NCBI GenBank assembly: GCA_964532155.1
Contig: CAZHGN010000056.1
Coordinates: 1 to 8,212, forward strand
Length of the DNA: 8,212 nt
DNA from: HGM11416 sp964532155
Lineage (GTDB): Bacteria; Bacillota; Clostridia; Christensenellales; Borkfalkiaceae
Reading direction: 5' to 3'
Part shown: in pieces, positions 5,953 through 8,212 of the stretch
Numbering within the stretch: position 1 is the first letter of the stretch
How the letters are laid out: each line of letters opens with the position of its first letter
The notes under the pieces: generated by a model
What the model was told of the DNA's origin: nothing
Databases searched by the model: none
What the model saw: the letters and a program-made list of their open reading frames with translations, nothing else
Position numbers and translations under genes: made by a program

Positions 5953-7056
5953 ATGAATTTCGATTTCAAAGCAATCAGCGAACAATTTTGCCTAAACGGC
6001 ACTTATAACGACTGCGTACCCTACGGCGAAGGCCACATAAACGAAACCTTCCTTTTGACCACGACGGGCGACGACGGACGCGTTAACAAATATATACTTC
6101 AACGCGTTAACTCCAACCTGTTCAAGGACGTTGCTCGTCTTATGAACAATATATATCTCGTAACCGAGTTCGCTCGCAAAAAAATTGCAGAGCGCGGCGG
6201 CGATCCCGACAGAGAGTCGCTCACCGTCATAAAAACCAAGGACGGCGGTTTGTTCTATACCGACGACACCAATTATTTCAGAGTCTATCTGTTCATAAGC
6301 GACGCTACGGCATACCAAGTAGTCGAAAAGCCCGAGCATTTTTATCAAAGCGCGGTTGCGTTCGGCAATTTTGCAAACCTTCTCGCCGAGTTCGACGCCT
6401 CTTCGCTTTACGAACCGCTACCCGATTTCCACAATACGGTAAAGCGTTTTGAAAATCTCAAAAAAGCCATTGCCGAAAACAAGTCCGGCAGAGCGGATAA
6501 CGTTAAAGAAGAAATTCAGTTCGCCCTTGCGCACGAAACGCTCGTCGGCAAGATCGTCTATCAGCTCGAAAAGGGAATTATTCCTTGCAAGGTAACTCAT
6601 AACGACACCAAGCTCAACAACGTTCTTATCGACAACGCCAGCGGTAAAGCCGTTGCGGTAATCGACCTCGACACGATTATGCCCGGCACCATCGTTTATG
6701 ACTTCGGCGACTCCATAAGATTCGGTTGCAACCCCGCCGCCGAAGACGAAAAAGATCTTTCCAAGGTCAACTTCGATATCAATCTTTTCGAACAGTACGT
6801 CAAGGGCTATATGTCCGCTCTTCGCGACTCGATGACCGTTGCGGAAGCTAAAAACCTCGCTCTCGGCGCCATTATGATGACTTACGAATGCGGCATTAGA
6901 TTCTTATCCGACTACCTCGACGGCGACGTTTATTTCAGGGTAAAGCGCGAAGATCACAACCTCGACAGAACGAGAACGCAGTTCAAACTCGTAAGCGATA
7001 TGGAACGCCTTTACGACGAAATGAACGCTATCGTAGACAAATATTACAACGCATAA
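5953..7056 (+). CDS. nahK: NahK-like sugar kinase (probable N-acetylhexosamine 1-kinase)
   Basis: A 367-residue soluble kinase of the aminoglycoside/choline phosphotransferase fold. It most resembles N-acetylhexosamine 1-kinase (NahK/LnpB), which uses ATP to make GlcNAc-1-P or GalNAc-1-P. Visible marks are a glycine-containing nucleotide loop YGEGHINETF (24-33), the strand ILQRVN (48-53), the hinge FRVYLF (109-114), the catalytic loop THNDTKLNNVLID (215-227) with Asp218 as likely base and Asn223 as metal ligand, and IDLDTIMPG (237-245) with Asp238 and Asp240 in the metal-binding position, followed by YDFGDSIR (249-256). The full length fits the family. GGAG lies 5 nt before the ATG, and a strong promoter stands upstream. 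galE follows after 75 bp, as NahK and GalE genes also cluster in bifidobacteria. Substrate is inferred: a homoserine kinase-like or other sugar kinase of this fold cannot be excluded. Confidence 0.8.
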   Translation: MNFDFKAISEQFCLNGTYNDCVPYGEGHINETFLLTTTGDDGRVNKYILQRVNSNLFKDVARLMNNIYLVTEFARKKIAERGGDPDRESLTVIKTKDGGLFYTDDTNYFRVYLFISDATAYQVVEKPEHFYQSAVAFGNFANLLAEFDASSLYEPLPDFHNTVKRFENLKKAIAENKSGRADNVKEEIQFALAHETLVGKIVYQLEKGIIPCKVTHNDTKLNNVLIDNASGKAVAVIDLDTIMPGTIVYDFGDSIRFGCNPAAEDEKDLSKVNFDINLFEQYVKGYMSALRDSMTVAEAKNLALGAIMMTYECGIRFLSDYLDGDVYFRVKREDHNLDRTRTQFKLVSDMERLYDEMNAIVDKYYNA

Positions 7057-7076
7057 TTAACCGTAAAAACAATCAA

Positions 7077-7098
7077 AAACGGGGCTATAGCACCGTTA
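7077..7098. repeat. CTATAG-centred palindromic motif, copy A (nahK-galE gap)
   Basis: The left arm AAACGGGG and right arm CACCGTTA flank CTATAG at 7085-7090. As RNA this gives a hairpin with AACGG (7078-7082) paired to CCGTT (7093-7097), one G-A mismatch, then GC/GC closing a TATA loop. No T-tract follows, so it is not an intrinsic terminator. It lies between two genes of one unit, 34 nt before the galE ATG. The stretch 7082-7102 nearly repeats copy B in the rny leader. It may act as an intercistronic processing or stability element, or as a protein-binding site. Confidence 0.5.
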
Positions 7099-7131
7099 TC
7101 GCATATAAAACATAATTGCGGAGGCATTAAA

Positions 7132-8154
7132 ATGAAAACTATTCTCGTTACCGGCGGCGCAGGCTATATCGGTTCACACACCTGCATCGAGCTTATCGGA
7201 GCAGGCTACGACGTCGTCGTGGTCGACAATCTGTCCAACAGCAAGCCCGCGGCTTTAAAGCGCGTCGAGCAAATCGTCGGACGCAAAATCAAATTCTATA
7301 AAAACGACATCCTCGACCGTGCCGCACTCGACAAAATCTTCAGCGAAAACACCATCGACGCGGTTATCAACTTCGCCGGGCTCAAAGCGGTAGGCGAATC
7401 GGTCGCAAAACCCGTGGAATACTATCACAATAATATAACAGGATTGCTCGTTTTGGTCGACGCTATGCGCGCGGCAGGCTGCAAAAACCTCGTATTCTCG
7501 TCTTCCGCTACCGTATACGGCAAGCCCGCAAGCGTGCCTATTACCGAGGACTTCCCCCTTTCGACCACCAATCCGTACGGTTCAACCAAGCTCTTTATCG
7601 AATATATTCTTAAGGATATTTTTAAATCGGATAACAGCTGGAATATCGGCATTCTCCGTTATTTCAACCCGGTCGGAGCGCACGCAAGCGGTCTTATCGG
7701 CGAGGATCCCAACGGCATTCCCAACAACCTTTGCCCCTTCATCACTAAGGTTGCAGTCGGCAAACTTCCCGAAGTCAAGGTCTTCGGCAACGATTACGAC
7801 ACGCCCGACGGCACCGGCGTACGCGACTTCATTCACGTCGTCGACTTGGCTAAAGGTCACGTTCTCGCAGTCAATAAACTTCTTTCAAACAGCGGACTTT
7901 ATATCGTCAACCTCGGCACCGGCAGAGGGTATAGCGTTCTCGAAATGATCAAGGGCTTTTCTAAAGCGCTCGGCAGAGATATCCCCTATTCAATCGCGCC
8001 TCGCCGCCCCGGCGATATCGACACTTGCTACGCCGACACTCGCCTCGCCAAAGAATACCTCGGCTTCACCGCCGAAAAAACTCTCGAGGACATGTGCCGC
8101 GACCAGTTGAATTGGCAAATGAAAAACCCCGACGGCTACCCCGACGAGGAATAA
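7132..8154 (+). CDS. galE: UDP-glucose 4-epimerase, probably also UDP-GlcNAc 4-epimerase
   Basis: A full-length 340-residue GalE of the extended short-chain dehydrogenase family, interconverting UDP-galactose and UDP-glucose in the cytoplasm with bound NAD. The Rossmann fold opens with TGGAGYIGSH (7-16), and VVDNLSNS follows at 30-37. The catalytic residues Ser124 (in SSSATVYG), Tyr149 and Lys153 (PYGSTK) fall at the same numbers as in E. coli GalE. GVRDFIHVVDLA (229-240) and RRPGDIDTCYAD (291-302) belong to the sugar-nucleotide domain. Position 299 is Cys where E. coli has Tyr and human GALE has Cys307; the smaller residue is known to admit N-acetylated UDP-sugars, so dual activity is predicted. 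A strong GGAGG at 7120-7124 precedes the ATG by 7 nt. No promoter is evident in the 75-bp gap, so cotranscription with the kinase gene is likely. No terminator is visible before the window ends. Confidence 0.95.
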   Translation: MKTILVTGGAGYIGSHTCIELIGAGYDVVVVDNLSNSKPAALKRVEQIVGRKIKFYKNDILDRAALDKIFSENTIDAVINFAGLKAVGESVAKPVEYYHNNITGLLVLVDAMRAAGCKNLVFSSSATVYGKPASVPITEDFPLSTTNPYGSTKLFIEYILKDIFKSDNSWNIGILRYFNPVGAHASGLIGEDPNGIPNNLCPFITKVAVGKLPEVKVFGNDYDTPDGTGVRDFIHVVDLAKGHVLAVNKLLSNSGLYIVNLGTGRGYSVLEMIKGFSKALGRDIPYSIAPRRPGDIDTCYADTRLAKEYLGFTAEKTLEDMCRDQLNWQMKNPDGYPDEE

Positions 8155-8171
8155 TCGACTATTTACATCCG

Positions 8172-8212
8172 CGGCGTTTTTGCCAAAGATCGGCTCGGCA
8201 CTTTTGCCAAAG
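8172..8212. repeat. 24-bp-spaced direct repeat at the window edge
   Basis: CGGCGTTTTTGCCAAAG (8172-8188) recurs as CGGCACTTTTGCCAAAG (8196-8212), matching at 15 of 17 positions with a period of 24 bp. The second copy ends exactly at the window edge, so the number of units is unknown. The period is a multiple of three; on the minus strand an open frame would read FGKSAEPI then FGKNAADV, so these could be eight-residue repeats at the end of a convergent gene. They could equally be intergenic tandem repeats. Confidence 0.5.

Noticed and set aside
7104..7116. TATAAA and CATAAT ahead of galE as a separate promoter
   Set aside because: No acceptable -35 hexamer is present at 16-18 nt upstream of either; cotranscription with the kinase gene is simpler.

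Overview
This 8.2 kb window is ordinary bacterial chromosome, most likely from an uncultured member of the Bacillota (Clostridia-like, possibly gut-associated). The evidence is a membrane-anchored RNase Y with the transmembrane/coiled-coil/KH/HD layout typical of that phylum, purine-rich Shine-Dalgarno sites (AGGGAG, GGAGG, AGAGGA), AT-rich intergenic DNA with sigma-A type promoters, compact intrinsic terminators, and a NahK-type sugar kinase next to galE. Lineage below phylum cannot be fixed from this sequence alone. No tRNA, rRNA, CRISPR array, transposase or phage gene is visible.

Layout. (1) 1-127: stem-loop-rich DNA with the possible tail of an upstream gene. (2) 128-1803, plus strand: a two-gene unit, a small polytopic membrane protein (HdeD/DUF308-like) followed 14 bp later by a soluble, mostly helical protein I do not recognise, with a faint resemblance to alpha/alpha-toroid glycosidases. 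(3) 1804-1944: convergent intergenic region with a hairpin that can terminate transcription in both directions. (4) 1945-3762, minus: uvrC. (5) 3763-3853: intergenic, carrying a strong intrinsic terminator for rny. (6) 3854-5464, minus: rny (RNase Y). (7) 5465-5952: a 488-bp divergent intergenic region with a promoter for each side and two copies of a palindromic motif. (8) 5953-8154, plus: an N-acetylhexosamine 1-kinase-like gene (nahK-like) and galE, probably one operon from a near-consensus promoter. (9) 8155-8212: the window ends in a 24-bp-spaced direct repeat.

How the genes work together. uvrC and rny are housekeeping genes for nucleotide excision repair and mRNA decay. The kinase and epimerase form a sugar module. 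The kinase resembles NahK/LnpB, which phosphorylates GlcNAc or GalNAc at C1. The epimerase has Cys at the position equivalent to E. coli GalE Tyr299, a change associated with accepting UDP-GlcNAc/UDP-GalNAc. Together they suggest salvage of N-acetylhexosamines from host or dietary glycans into UDP-sugars; the phosphorylase and uridylyltransferase of the bifidobacterial pathway are not in this window.

The least explained feature is a roughly 22-bp imperfect palindrome centred on CTATAG (or CTATAA). It occurs four times, always between genes. Two copies, in the galE and rny leaders, match at 19 of 21 positions.
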